From: Enteropsectra breve
Taxonomy: Eukaryota; Microsporidia
DNA length: 22,257 bases
Direction: 5' to 3'
Assembly (NCBI GenBank): GCA_024243835.1
Contig: JALPMN010000608.1
Location: forward strand, 1 to 22,257
Under the pieces are notes generated by a model, which had not been told where the DNA came from, did not search any database, and worked only from the letters and a program-made list of their open reading frames with translations. Within the stretch, counting starts at the first letter, position 1. Every line of letters begins with the position of its first letter. Below are positions 1-7,988 of the stretch, piece after piece. A program made the position numbers and the translations under genes.

Positions 1-3
1 TTT

Positions 4-59
4 GAGATTCTGAATTTGAGTTTTTTGAGATTCTGAATTTGAGTTTTTTGAGATACTAT
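4..59. repeat. 23-bp tandem repeat (minisatellite) at window edge
   Basis: The unit GAGATTCTGAATTTGAGTTTTTT begins at 4, 27 and (partial) 50. Two copies are identical and the third decays after a few bases. The 23-bp period is not a multiple of three, so it is unlikely to be coding. The array probably continues to the left of the window. It lies just downstream of the stop codon of the OLA1-like gene. Confidence 0.8.
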
Positions 60-102
60 GAATGTAAAATTGTCGTAATAGAATTCCTCTAACTAAAAAT
101 AT

Positions 103-1242
103 TTATTTTTTGCCTTTGGGCGCATTGAACTTAAAAAGCATGATATCACCACTTTTAACAGCGTAGTCTTTGCCTTTCTGCATGTATTTCCCTGCTGCCT
201 TCATCTGGGCCTCGCTCTTGTGCTTCTCAAACTCATCATACTCCATTACATCCGCTGACATAAAGTACTTCTCAAAGTCCGTGTGGATTACTCCGCCGGC
301 TGCCGGTGCCTTCATTCCATCGCGGATGGTCCAGGCCTTTACCTCGTCCTTTCCAGCAGTGAAGTAGTTCATCAGACGCAGCGATGAATATCCCTTGTCC
401 ACAATCTTCTTGACAAGATCTGCAGGCAGCGGCTCATCAAGACTCTCCTCGCAGAAGGTTGCACTCACAGGCACAACATCGTCTTTATACGCATCCAAAA
501 CAGCCTTGAGATGCTTGTTGCACTTTCTCTCTTTGTAGTTCTTTGCTGGAATATTTGCCAAAATAACGACATTTTTTGTGGTAAGAAGATTTAAGGTATT
601 TATAAATGCGAGTTCATCGCTGTCATAGGAATCCTCGTTGATCCACTTGCTCTCCAAGATCGCCTGCATGCGCTCAACTGTCTTGATATTCTTTTCAAGT
701 TTTTTGTCTCCAGTCTTTCCACGCAGCTCCTTCTGGCACTTGGCGAGAGTCTTAACAAGAGTATCTTTGTCCTTCATTCTCAGCTCATCACGAATAATCT
801 GGATGTCACGAATTGGATCAACATCATTCTCCACATGAATAATGTCCTTATCATCAAAGCAGCGCACAACCAGGAAGATTCCGTCTGTATTTCTGATATT
901 GTCCAAAAACTGGTTTCCAAGGCCCTGGCCTTCAGATGCACCACGCACAAGACCAGCAATGTCCACAATCGTTAAAAACGCATGGACTGTTCTCTTGGGC
1001 TTATAAATATCCTCCAGTACCAGCACCCGTGGATCCTCTATTTTTACATGGCCTGTTGTTGCATCGATGGTGCAGAATGGATAGTTCTCGGCTGCAACAG
1101 AGCTTTGCGTTAGTCTGTTGAAAAGCGTTGATTTTCCGACATTTGGAAGTCCTACGATACCCATCGTCAGATTGCTGCTTTTGTTGGGCCTCTCAAAGGG
1201 TATTTTGGTGTCAGCTGTATTCTCAGCACTCTTTTTTGCCAT
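103..1242 (-). CDS. OLA1: OLA1/YchF-type GTPase/ATPase
   Basis: This 379-residue protein belongs to the Obg-related OLA1/YchF family, P-loop NTPases that bind ribosomes and act in translation and stress responses. The P-loop GLPNVGKS is at residues 31-38. Switch II, DIAGLVRGASEGQGLGN, is at about 94-110, with a hydrophobic residue in place of the catalytic Gln, as in HAS-type GTPases. A C-terminal TGS domain covers about 290-375 (FTAGKDEVKAWTIRDG, then GGVIHTDFEK). Length is close to yeast and human OLA1 (about 395). The position of the unusual G4 motif (NLSE or NMSE in relatives) reads NIPA at 230-233. The start is supported by AAAATTTTACCC one base before the ATG. Family assignment is secure; nucleotide preference is unknown. 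Confidence 0.96.
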   Translation of the reverse strand: MAKKSAENTADTKIPFERPNKSSNLTMGIVGLPNVGKSTLFNRLTQSSVAAENYPFCTIDATTGHVKIEDPRVLVLEDIYKPKRTVHAFLTIVDIAGLVRGASEGQGLGNQFLDNIRNTDGIFLVVRCFDDKDIIHVENDVDPIRDIQIIRDELRMKDKDTLVKTLAKCQKELRGKTGDKKLEKNIKTVERMQAILESKWINEDSYDSDELAFINTLNLLTTKNVVILANIPAKNYKERKCNKHLKAVLDAYKDDVVPVSATFCEESLDEPLPADLVKKIVDKGYSSLRLMNYFTAGKDEVKAWTIRDGMKAPAAGGVIHTDFEKYFMSADVMEYDEFEKHKSEAQMKAAGKYMQKGKDYAVKSGDIMLFKFNAPKGKK

Positions 1243-1255
1243 TGGGTAAAATTTT
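1243..1255 (-). promoter_or_regulatory. AAATTTT + CCC start-site signature of OLA1
   Basis: Read on the minus strand this is AAAATTTTACCCA directly followed by ATG. The same combination precedes TRM112 and DBP2 in this window. AT-rich blocks followed by CCC or GGG next to the start are a known feature of microsporidian genes. Confidence 0.6.
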
Positions 1256-1471
1256 CATTCTCAAAAAATCTAAAATATTTGTACCTGCTGCATTTTAAAT
1301 ACAGTTCAGTATTAATAGAAATGGTTTGTACTATTAAAAGGAGCTAAGTTTTTAATAATAATTTCACTATTTGGAATCTTAAAATAAGAAATCTTTTTGC
1401 CAAATGTTAAGAATAGCCTGATAGAGAACACGTAAAGCTATTATGAAAATACTTTCTCTTTGATATCCAAA

Positions 1472-1515
1472 TTTTCTTACTCAAAATAAAATTTACGTTA
1501 TTTTGAGTAAGAAAA
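1472..1515. repeat. Perfect 18-bp inverted repeat with 8-nt loop
   Basis: The left arm TTTTCTTACTCAAAATAA (1472-1489) is exactly complementary to the right arm at 1498-1515, around the loop AATTTACG. The match stops on both sides, so the arms have sharp ends. It sits mid-way in the divergent spacer, not next to a stop codon, so it is not obviously a terminator. Confidence 0.9.
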
Positions 1516-2021
1516 AATAAACATAAGCTATGCAGCTACTAAAAAGTTTCTAAACTTTACTTTGAACCTCAATAAAACCTAAGTTGCATATAGTCTTTAA
1601 AAATACTTTATGGTTTGAGATCCAGTTACATAAATAATAAACACTTAATCGTGTGATGTATGCACTTTATTTACAAATGCGAAGGCATCATTGTAATAAA
1701 AATACTAAGCCTCAGGCAGAATTACCTATAATAAGGGGCTTTTATAAAGGCAGCAGACAATTTAAGTGTTAGCTTAGGATTATACAAACATTATATGCAA
1801 CGAGAGCCAAACTGATTTATATGCCAATTACCGTAGGACTTAAATAATATTTCGCTCATTTTAAAATACTCTCTATTTCCTCTTATAAGACAACTTTAAG
1901 CTTCTTTTATACGATAAGCAATTGAGTTACAGACGCATTTTGATGAAAGCGTTGTTCATATTAAATAAATGCCTTGGGTGTGTGTTAAATGAGTTTTTAT
2001 ATTTTGGGTAAAAACAAGCCC

Positions 2022-2705
2022 ATGAAGGTCAACACTAATAAACTGCCGGTCAGTGTCTGGATAGCAAAGGTGCCCAAATATCTTGGCGAAAACATAATGG
2101 AGCAGCAGAACGGGACCAAGCTGGGCCAGCTCAACATAACAAAGAGTGCTGATGGGGGAAACGACATAGGGCTGAGCCTTTCTGATGCCATTCTCAGAGC
2201 AGGAATTCCAAAGGAGCATACAATTGAGATTAAAGATCGTGAAAACGACATGTATCTGATGTCCATGCATGGAGGTGCGGTAAATGCCGACGGATGCATC
2301 GACAAGGAGTGCAGCATAAAGCCGGTGCTCAATGCAGAGTACTTTGCATACAAGCGGCAGCTAAAGGAGAATGAGGCAGGAAAGCACCCGGCAATGGTGA
2401 TCGACTATTTTACAGAAATACGAAAAGGCGAAAAGTACGGCAACCTGCGTGAGCTTGAACTCCAGTCCCGCAAAAGAAAAAGCATGCTGCAGAACAAGCG
2501 CAGAGAGCGTCTTGAGAGCAAGGATGTGTTTGATATGATTTTCAATGCCTACGAGCAGCGTGAGTCGTGGACGGTCAAAGATCTTTCTGATTTCACCGGA
2601 CAGCCCCAGGCGTACATTCTGGAGCTTCTGGGAGAAATATGTGTTCTTAATAAGAAAGACCATAAAAACACGTATGAGCTTAAGCCAGAATATAAAAACA
2701 ACTGA
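2022..2705 (+). CDS. TFG2: Transcription initiation factor TFIIF beta subunit (Tfg2/RAP30)
   Basis: TFIIF binds RNA polymerase II and helps load it at promoters. The N-terminal dimerisation domain is recognisable from VWIAKVPKYL (residues 11-20), followed by GTKLGQLNI, as in RAP30. The C-terminal winged helix covers about 155-227: FNAYEQRESWTVKDLSDFTG, then KNTYELKPEY, which matches the typical KNTWELKPEYR ending. I place the start at 2022 (227 residues) because CCC sits directly against that ATG; an in-frame ATG at 1989 would add 11 unconserved residues. At 227 residues it is similar to human RAP30 (249) and much shorter than yeast Tfg2 (about 400). The partner Tfg1/RAP74 is not in the window. 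Confidence 0.93.
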   Translation: MKVNTNKLPVSVWIAKVPKYLGENIMEQQNGTKLGQLNITKSADGGNDIGLSLSDAILRAGIPKEHTIEIKDRENDMYLMSMHGGAVNADGCIDKECSIKPVLNAEYFAYKRQLKENEAGKHPAMVIDYFTEIRKGEKYGNLRELELQSRKRKSMLQNKRRERLESKDVFDMIFNAYEQRESWTVKDLSDFTGQPQAYILELLGEICVLNKKDHKNTYELKPEYKNN

Positions 2706-3098
2706 TGCGCAGAATTCAAATAACTTAAAGAATGAAGCAACAGTTGATTATTTATATCCTTAAATAAAGTTAAATTTAACTTTTGAGTTTGTATTTTATC
2801 TTTTAATATCGCGTTACAACCACAATTTATAACTTGATTATTAAAATGTAATGCTCCCTTTTATTAATACGTTCTTTACTAGACCGTCTCGTATGAAAAT
2901 GCTGCATAAATTAAAGTAAAAACTGCATTCTGCTTGATAAAAATTATAGCTAGACTTTGCAGCAAATCTTTCTCAAACACATGTAAATAGACTTTCTGGG
3001 CATTTTAAATGAATGTAGATAATTGTTTGTTCTAAGAATATATGAGAACTCTACTGTTTCTTTAATAATGATAGTTTGAAAGGTGCGCGATTTATATT
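2706..3098. other. Convergent spacer TFIIF beta / TRM112
   Basis: This is 393 bp of AT-rich sequence between two convergent genes. A possible polyadenylation hexamer AATAAA lies at about 2763-2768, roughly 60 bp after the TFIIF beta stop. I see no further gene, RNA or repeat. Confidence 0.5.
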
Positions 3099-3455
3099 TT
3101 ATTCATCGACATTGTACAAAATGCTGTCAGTAATTCTGCATTCCCGTCCACAGGCGCAGCAGCAGATACTTCCTTTCACCACATTGATGCCCAACAGCAG
3201 CTTGGTGATATTTTCATTGCTGCCCGTCTCTTCAAACATCAGCACATCAGCCTCTTCTATGTCTATTGCATTTTTGGTTGCTCTCTTGGCCTCTTCCACA
3301 AGATCGTTCAGAAAATTAGTCTCAGTTCTGAATGGCTCGATGCTGGGAATGTGCTGAGGGAGATCAGCGATCTCAATCTCGTCCATGTTCATTTTTTGTA
3401 GATCCTGGGATTTGCATTTCTCACACTCGAGATACGAAAGGGTGAATGGGCGCAT
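3099..3455 (-). CDS. TRM112: Trm112-like methyltransferase activator
   Basis: Trm112 is a small zinc-binding protein that stabilises and activates several SAM methyltransferases acting on the translation machinery (in yeast Trm9, Trm11, Mtq2 and Bud23). This 118-residue protein is close to the usual size (about 125-135). It has paired cysteines near the N terminus (C11, C14 in LECEKC) and a C-terminal CxxCG knuckle (C99, C102) following INVVKGSI. That layout matches VAEGEMKCRNCG-type segments of Trm112, and the ending SILYNVDE sits where relatives have GIPNLLL. The start is the ATG at 3455, directly preceded by CCC and AAATTTT; extending two codons further upstream would need a TTG start. The middle is divergent, so this rests on the two ends and the length. 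Confidence 0.82.
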   Translation of the reverse strand: MRPFTLSYLECEKCKSQDLQKMNMDEIEIADLPQHIPSIEPFRTETNFLNDLVEEAKRATKNAIDIEEADVLMFEETGSNENITKLLLGINVVKGSICCCACGRECRITDSILYNVDE

Positions 3456-3467
3456 GGGCAAAATTTG
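3456..3467 (-). promoter_or_regulatory. AAATTTT + CCC start-site signature of TRM112
   Basis: On the minus strand the sequence AAATTTTGCCC abuts the ATG with no spacer. This decides the start of the TRM112-like gene in favour of the ATG over the in-frame TTG just upstream. Confidence 0.6.
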
Positions 3468-3770
3468 CCATCTTCTTTAGTAAAATTTTAGAGCAAATTA
3501 AAATGCTGAAATTTAGCTGTTTCCTATAGCATTTTTCTAAAGCGTTTTTCTAAAGCATTTAACTATGGCAGTGCCTGATAGCCTTCGTTATTAAACGAAA
3601 GATTAACTTGAGAGAATAATTTTAAACTTCATCCAATCGATCTTTAAGGTTTATTATAAAGGTCTATGCTATAAATATAATGCTATGGAGGTTGACGTTT
3701 TATTTTTTAGTGCCAATTTTTATCGTGCCGTCACTGCCTCCAAATTTTGCTTTCTTGCAAATCCCATTCA
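3456..3770. other. Divergent spacer TRM112 / BRWD-like gene
   Basis: The spacer is 315 bp. A 13-bp tandem pair (GCATTTTTCTAAA at 3529-3541, GCGTTTTTCTAAA at 3542-3554, then a partial GCATTTA) is present. TATA-like elements (TATAAAGG at about 3655, TATAAATATAA at about 3670) lie 100-115 bp before the start of the following gene. The AAATTTT block at 3742-3748 and CCC at 3763-3765 precede its ATG at 3771. Confidence 0.5.
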
Positions 3771-6700
3771 ATGACACAAAAAAATCAGGAGATCCTTGAG
3801 AAGCTGTGCCAGCTTATAGCCGGCACCGGGCTTGGCAGTGCAGGAGAAGGCAGCAAATCGCAGGGCATTTGCTCTCCAGAGGATGCAGCTGGTAAAAATT
3901 TTATGGAGAACCAAGAATGTAAACAAAGAGAACCAAGCAAAATCTTGGACGGTCTCAGAAGAGACGAGGCCTTTGCGATTCTAAAGTCTCTGGCAGAAGA
4001 GCTAGATCTGGCACAGAAGGTAAAACGAGTCACAGAAAACAGGCCGCACCCGCAGCTTCAGTTCAGCGAAAACAAATATGCGAAATACTCAGAGATTTTC
4101 GGCCACAACGGAATAATTGAACGCCTTGCATTTGACAACAGCTCTAAATTCGCATTTTCAGCCTCGGTTGACGGCCTCATCAAGATCTGGAGCATCCCGC
4201 GCGCATCTCTGGTCCATACGCTCTACGGGCACCGCTCGCCCATCGTTGATCTCTCGGTGTCTCCGAACGGGGAGTATCTGGTTTCTGCGGATATTTCAGG
4301 CCATCTGCTTATTTGGTCCCTGAAAAGTCTGGAACTGGTGCACCGTCTGAAGATGGAAGAGGAAATAATATTTTCAGAATTTTACCAAATAAACTCTGCT
4401 ACAAAAAAGACAGGCAACTGCAACAACATAACCTGTATTTTGAATAACGGCATTGTAAAAACCATAAAATTCAACAGCACAAAGATCCTGGAAACCAAAG
4501 AGTCCATTTTTCTGAATGGCGAGGGAATCAAGGCTATTTGCATCACCGATGGGGGAAGGTTTTTAATATGCGGTGGGTGGTCGCCCTTTCTTCTTCTCTT
4601 CGATATCTACAATTTAGACTCTGTCTTTGTGCTGGAGGGCTGCAAGGTACAGACAGTGTGTGCCTCTAAAAATAACCTGAAAATAGCCGCATCTATTAAT
4701 AAAATGAGCAATACTAATTCAAGCAATAATAACCTGGTATCGAGTGCGATGAACGGCAGCAACAATGCGCTAAACAACAGTAGCATTAACCTGACAAACA
4801 GCCTCCTGTCGCTGAACAACAGCACATCTAGCAATTTATACTCAGACATTAATATGTATACCTATTATTCCAATATGGATGCAAACCAGGGAAACTTTCT
4901 TAAGCGCAAAAATAGTAATGGCGCCTGGCAAAAAATAACTCATCGCATTATGGGTGTTACTGTAGAGGGAATATGCTTTTTATCCTCATATCTTCTCGTG
5001 GCACTGACTTCAGATGACAGGATAAGGATTTATGATGATTTTTCAGAAGTTGCATCATCTCCGTGTGAGTTGGGATGCCTCTATTCTCATCCCTTCAAAA
5101 ACATATTTGCAGTGGTTGGCAACAAGCTAACGATGTACGAGCTCACTGATAGCCAAGATGACATTGAAACTGATTTGCCACAGGCTTCTTTTGATCTGAG
5201 AGAAAATCAGGATGACTTGGTTATAAAAGACAAAAAATTTAGTGATTTTTCTGCTGGTAAAACTACTGATTTGTGCTATAAAGAGAAAAATAGAGAAAGG
5301 GGAAGGCTTAGGATAGTAAAAATACTGGAGGAGCCGCTTTCACTGTCGATAAGCGACTGCTGCTTTTCAGACGATGGGAAATACTTCATAATGGGCGATG
5401 AGCGGGGCAACATAATTACGTACGCAGCTGAGGGCCGTGTTCAGTACTTTAAAGAGCAGTTTTTCCTTAGAGACTTTAACAGCACCAACATAATAAATGG
5501 TGCTGGTAATGAAATGAATTCTAATGCAAATAGAGCATCTGAGTCTATAAATCCAGATAATAGCAGAGCCGATGCCTCTTTCATGAATGAAAATCAGTTT
5601 GATAACGGCAATTTTGATATCTGTGTAAATGAAAATAAAATAATCAATCAAAAATGGGACAAAATAAACTATACAATCAGCAGTAAAAATAACTATGATG
5701 CGGTAGAAACAGAGAACAGGGCAGCACTGACCTTCGAGAAGGAGAAGATAAAGTTCCCACGATTTGAGCGGATGTATTTGGGCCGGGGAGAGAAAGTTGT
5801 GGAAACCGAAGAAAGCAACGAGACTGACGACCGCACCTGGGAATTTTCCTCGGAAAATAGCAGAAGCACACGCAGTGGCTATGATGCAAGCAACGAGAGT
5901 GAGAGCAACGAAAATGACAGCATTGTGTGCGTCAGTTCAAATCACGAGAGTCTCATTTCGAGTGAGGAAACTGTGACATTCAAAAGACGCTTCATTGTGG
6001 ATGAGGAAAGCAGCGAAGATAAATACGATCAGGGCGTGCTTCTGAGAAGAAGATTGAGATCCAATGAAGGCGCCACCAAGGAAGAAAAGAGTAAAAATAA
6101 GGGCAAGAGAGTGCTGAGAAGAGAGCTTAAAGACAATGAAAGCATAGATTCGAGTGTAAGGAAGAAGAAGCTGAAAATAAAAAAGAAGTCAGAGAGCAAG
6201 CAGCCTGTTCTCAGAAGCGCAGTGCCTTCAGCAAGAAAATTCTGTTTGGAGGAAGAAAGTTCTTCATCATTGATCGGGAGCGTTGAATTATCCTCCAATA
6301 GCTTAATCGAGTCATCTTCTCAAAATAAAATAGAATCGAAATCTCAGAGCTTAAGTGAGTCATCTTCTGAAAGTATACAGCAAAAAAGTAAGTCACAGAA
6401 AAATAGCAAATCAGTGAAAAATAGTAAATCTCAAAAAGATAGTAAGACACAAATTAATAGTAAATCTCAAAAAAATAGTAAGACACAAATTAAATCAAGC
6501 AGAAGAATTCTGAGAAAAGATTCACATTCAAATACAAGCTTGGTAGAAAGCACAAGGCCCCAGCGAAAGGCTGCTCAGGCAAGCAAAAAACCATCGGTTG
6601 AATCGAAAACTAAGGAAAGCAGGTCTCATAAGATTAAGAATGACAAAAAACAGTCTAATGGCAAAAATGAAGAGCATAATGAAAGTATTATCACAGACGA

Positions 6701-7463
6701 AACGCCTAAAAGAAGAATTTTAAGGCATTCTGCAGCAGAAAGCGATGAAAACAATCATATGGTGCTGCGGAAAAAAGAAACCCCCTCGTTCGCAGATGAA
6801 AATCAGTATGCGCTTTTCAGCAAGCGGTGGATGAGCACAGCAAGGTTCTATAAAAAAGACAGAATTTTCTTTAGTGCAGAGGGATATCTGGCATTTACAG
6901 AGAGAGACAGCAGACTCGGGCCAAGGGATGTTCCAGAGACCGGCGTGTATGAGATAACAGAGGTTGATATCGACTATATTGGTGCAATTCCGTACTATAA
7001 AATAGAACTCAATAGAAAATACAGAATTGCATTCTATGAGTATGAAGAAAGCACAGGCATCGTTTGTTTGGAGGAGCAGTATAAGGCTGCAGGAGAGGTA
7101 GAGCTGGCTAGAGGGGGCACTCTGATCAATGAAGAAATTATTTCAGAGGTTGATGGACTTTGTGTGCAAGGAAAGCATGGAATCTTTTTGCGTTTAGAAA
7201 TTGTTGTGAGAGGAGAGTTGGCGATTGACAAGAAAATTGAGTATGAAACAAAGCACAGAATATTCTTTGGGCGGCTGCGGAACATCAGCACAATTCTGGA
7301 CTTTGTGAACTATGAGACCATAGACTTCAGATTGAAAAATGGGCTTTATAGGAAGATGGAGCATTTGAAGGCAGATCTGCGGATTGTGCAGAGCATCGGC
7401 AAGAATCTCGGGAAGAGCCATGAGGAGTACTGCAAGGATGTTACGAAGCATCTGTTAAATTAG
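3771..7463 (+). CDS. WD-repeat protein, divergent BRWD/PHIP homolog with reduced bromodomain
   Basis: The protein has 1230 residues. The N-terminal part begins a WD40 propeller: GH at 111-112 and again at 153-154, with VDGLIKIWS and ISGHLLIWSL ending blades; further weaker blades run to about 560. A Ser/Asn-rich insert occupies 312-362. A long charged linker (about 640-1010) carries six-residue SKSQKN-type repeats. The C-terminal part resembles BRWD/PHIP: RWMSTARFYKKDRIFF then EGYLAF recalls the W...GDEVIYFRQGHEAYIE region, and YETIDFRLKNGLYRKMEHL (about 1180-1199) recalls PTDLYTIRMRLVNRFYRRL of the first bromodomain. Animal BRWD/PHIP proteins are chromatin readers and CRL4 adaptors; whether this one binds histones is unknown. 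The ATG at 3771 is chosen because extending upstream needs a TTG. The WD40 call is firm; the BRWD call is my inference from remembered family sequence. Confidence 0.72.
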   Translation: MTQKNQEILEKLCQLIAGTGLGSAGEGSKSQGICSPEDAAGKNFMENQECKQREPSKILDGLRRDEAFAILKSLAEELDLAQKVKRVTENRPHPQLQFSENKYAKYSEIFGHNGIIERLAFDNSSKFAFSASVDGLIKIWSIPRASLVHTLYGHRSPIVDLSVSPNGEYLVSADISGHLLIWSLKSLELVHRLKMEEEIIFSEFYQINSATKKTGNCNNITCILNNGIVKTIKFNSTKILETKESIFLNGEGIKAICITDGGRFLICGGWSPFLLLFDIYNLDSVFVLEGCKVQTVCASKNNLKIAASINKMSNTNSSNNNLVSSAMNGSNNALNNSSINLTNSLLSLNNSTSSNLYSDINMYTYYSNMDANQGNFLKRKNSNGAWQKITHRIMGVTVEGICFLSSYLLVALTSDDRIRIYDDFSEVASSPCELGCLYSHPFKNIFAVVGNKLTMYELTDSQDDIETDLPQASFDLRENQDDLVIKDKKFSDFSAGKTTDLCYKEKNRERGRLRIVKILEEPLSLSISDCCFSDDGKYFIMGDERGNIITYAAEGRVQYFKEQFFLRDFNSTNIINGAGNEMNSNANRASESINPDNSRADASFMNENQFDNGNFDICVNENKIINQKWDKINYTISSKNNYDAVETENRAALTFEKEKIKFPRFERMYLGRGEKVVETEESNETDDRTWEFSSENSRSTRSGYDASNESESNENDSIVCVSSNHESLISSEETVTFKRRFIVDEESSEDKYDQGVLLRRRLRSNEGATKEEKSKNKGKRVLRRELKDNESIDSSVRKKKLKIKKKSESKQPVLRSAVPSARKFCLEEESSSSLIGSVELSSNSLIESSSQNKIESKSQSLSESSSESIQQKSKSQKNSKSVKNSKSQKDSKTQINSKSQKNSKTQIKSSRRILRKDSHSNTSLVESTRPQRKAAQASKKPSVESKTKESRSHKIKNDKKQSNGKNEEHNESIITDETPKRRILRHSAAESDENNHMVLRKKETPSFADENQYALFSKRWMSTARFYKKDRIFFSAEGYLAFTERDSRLGPRDVPETGVYEITEVDIDYIGAIPYYKIELNRKYRIAFYEYEESTGIVCLEEQYKAAGEVELARGGTLINEEIISEVDGLCVQGKHGIFLRLEIVVRGELAIDKKIEYETKHRIFFGRLRNISTILDFVNYETIDFRLKNGLYRKMEHLKADLRIVQSIGKNLGKSHEEYCKDVTKHLLN
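4704..4856 (+). repeat. Asn/Ser-rich low-complexity insert in WD40 domain
   Basis: Residues 312-362 of the BRWD-like protein are mostly Asn, Ser and Leu (for example SNNNLVSSAMNGSNNALNN). The stretch interrupts the propeller between two blade-like segments, so it is most likely a surface loop expansion. The reading frame stays open throughout. Confidence 0.7.
6387..6494 (+). repeat. 18-bp coding repeats (SKSQKN-type) in BRWD-like linker
   Basis: Six consecutive six-residue units occur: SKSQKN, SKSVKN, SKSQKD, SKTQIN, SKSQKN, SKTQIK (residues 873-908). A 36-bp higher-order duplication is visible in the last four units. The encoded segment is basic and very likely disordered. Confidence 0.85.
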
Positions 7464-7988
7464 AATCTATAAAATATTAAACAGCCTGGAACTTTATGAT
7501 GCGAACATTTAATAAAATGAACAGTTTGGAATAGAATTGTCACTACAGAATAGAAAAGTCACTTGTGAATAGGATTTTAGTGGATGTTAAGCGAATGATG
7601 TATAAATAAAGTGCTATTTAATTTATAATTGACTGTTTAGATGTACGGATGTTGTTTAAATATAAACTGAATTTTCATACAAGTATAAAATAAGCTTGGG
7701 TTTTTACATTCTAATTGTAAAATGATCGATAGGGTGCTTTGCATTTCTTTAACAAAACTGTTAGCATAGATCTTAAGGCAAAGATAGACTTATTCACTTT
7801 TATTTTGGAGTATAAAATTGTCATAAATGTGATTGCAACGTTTAATTGTTACATAAAAAATATTCCTTCATCAAATGCAATTTTAAGCTTCTATTTAAAC
7901 ACACCTATTTTATAAAGGCTGCTCTGCTTTGGTTTGTAACTCCATATGCCTGTAGTTTTTATTTCAATAATTTTGGACGCCTTGCTTA
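7464..7988. other. Spacer between BRWD-like gene and separase
   Basis: This is 525 bp of AT-rich sequence between two genes on the same strand. A TATA-like TTTATAAAGGC is centred near 7914, about 75 bp before the separase ATG. No CCC run abuts that start; AATAATTTTGG about 18-28 nt upstream is the nearest match to the usual block. I see no RNA gene or ORF. Confidence 0.5.

Larger units (their letters stand above)
1243..2021. other. AT-rich divergent spacer between OLA1 and TFIIF beta
   Basis: About 780 bp separate two divergently transcribed genes. No tRNA boxes and no convincing ORF are visible. It holds the 18-bp perfect hairpin at 1472-1515. A TATA-like TTTATAAAGGC lies near 1740-1751, about 270 bp before the TFIIF beta start. 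Otherwise I see nothing in it. Confidence 0.6.

Noticed and set aside
1989..2021. Upstream ATG for TFIIF beta
   Set aside because: The added 11 residues are not family-like, and CCC abuts the second ATG at 2022.
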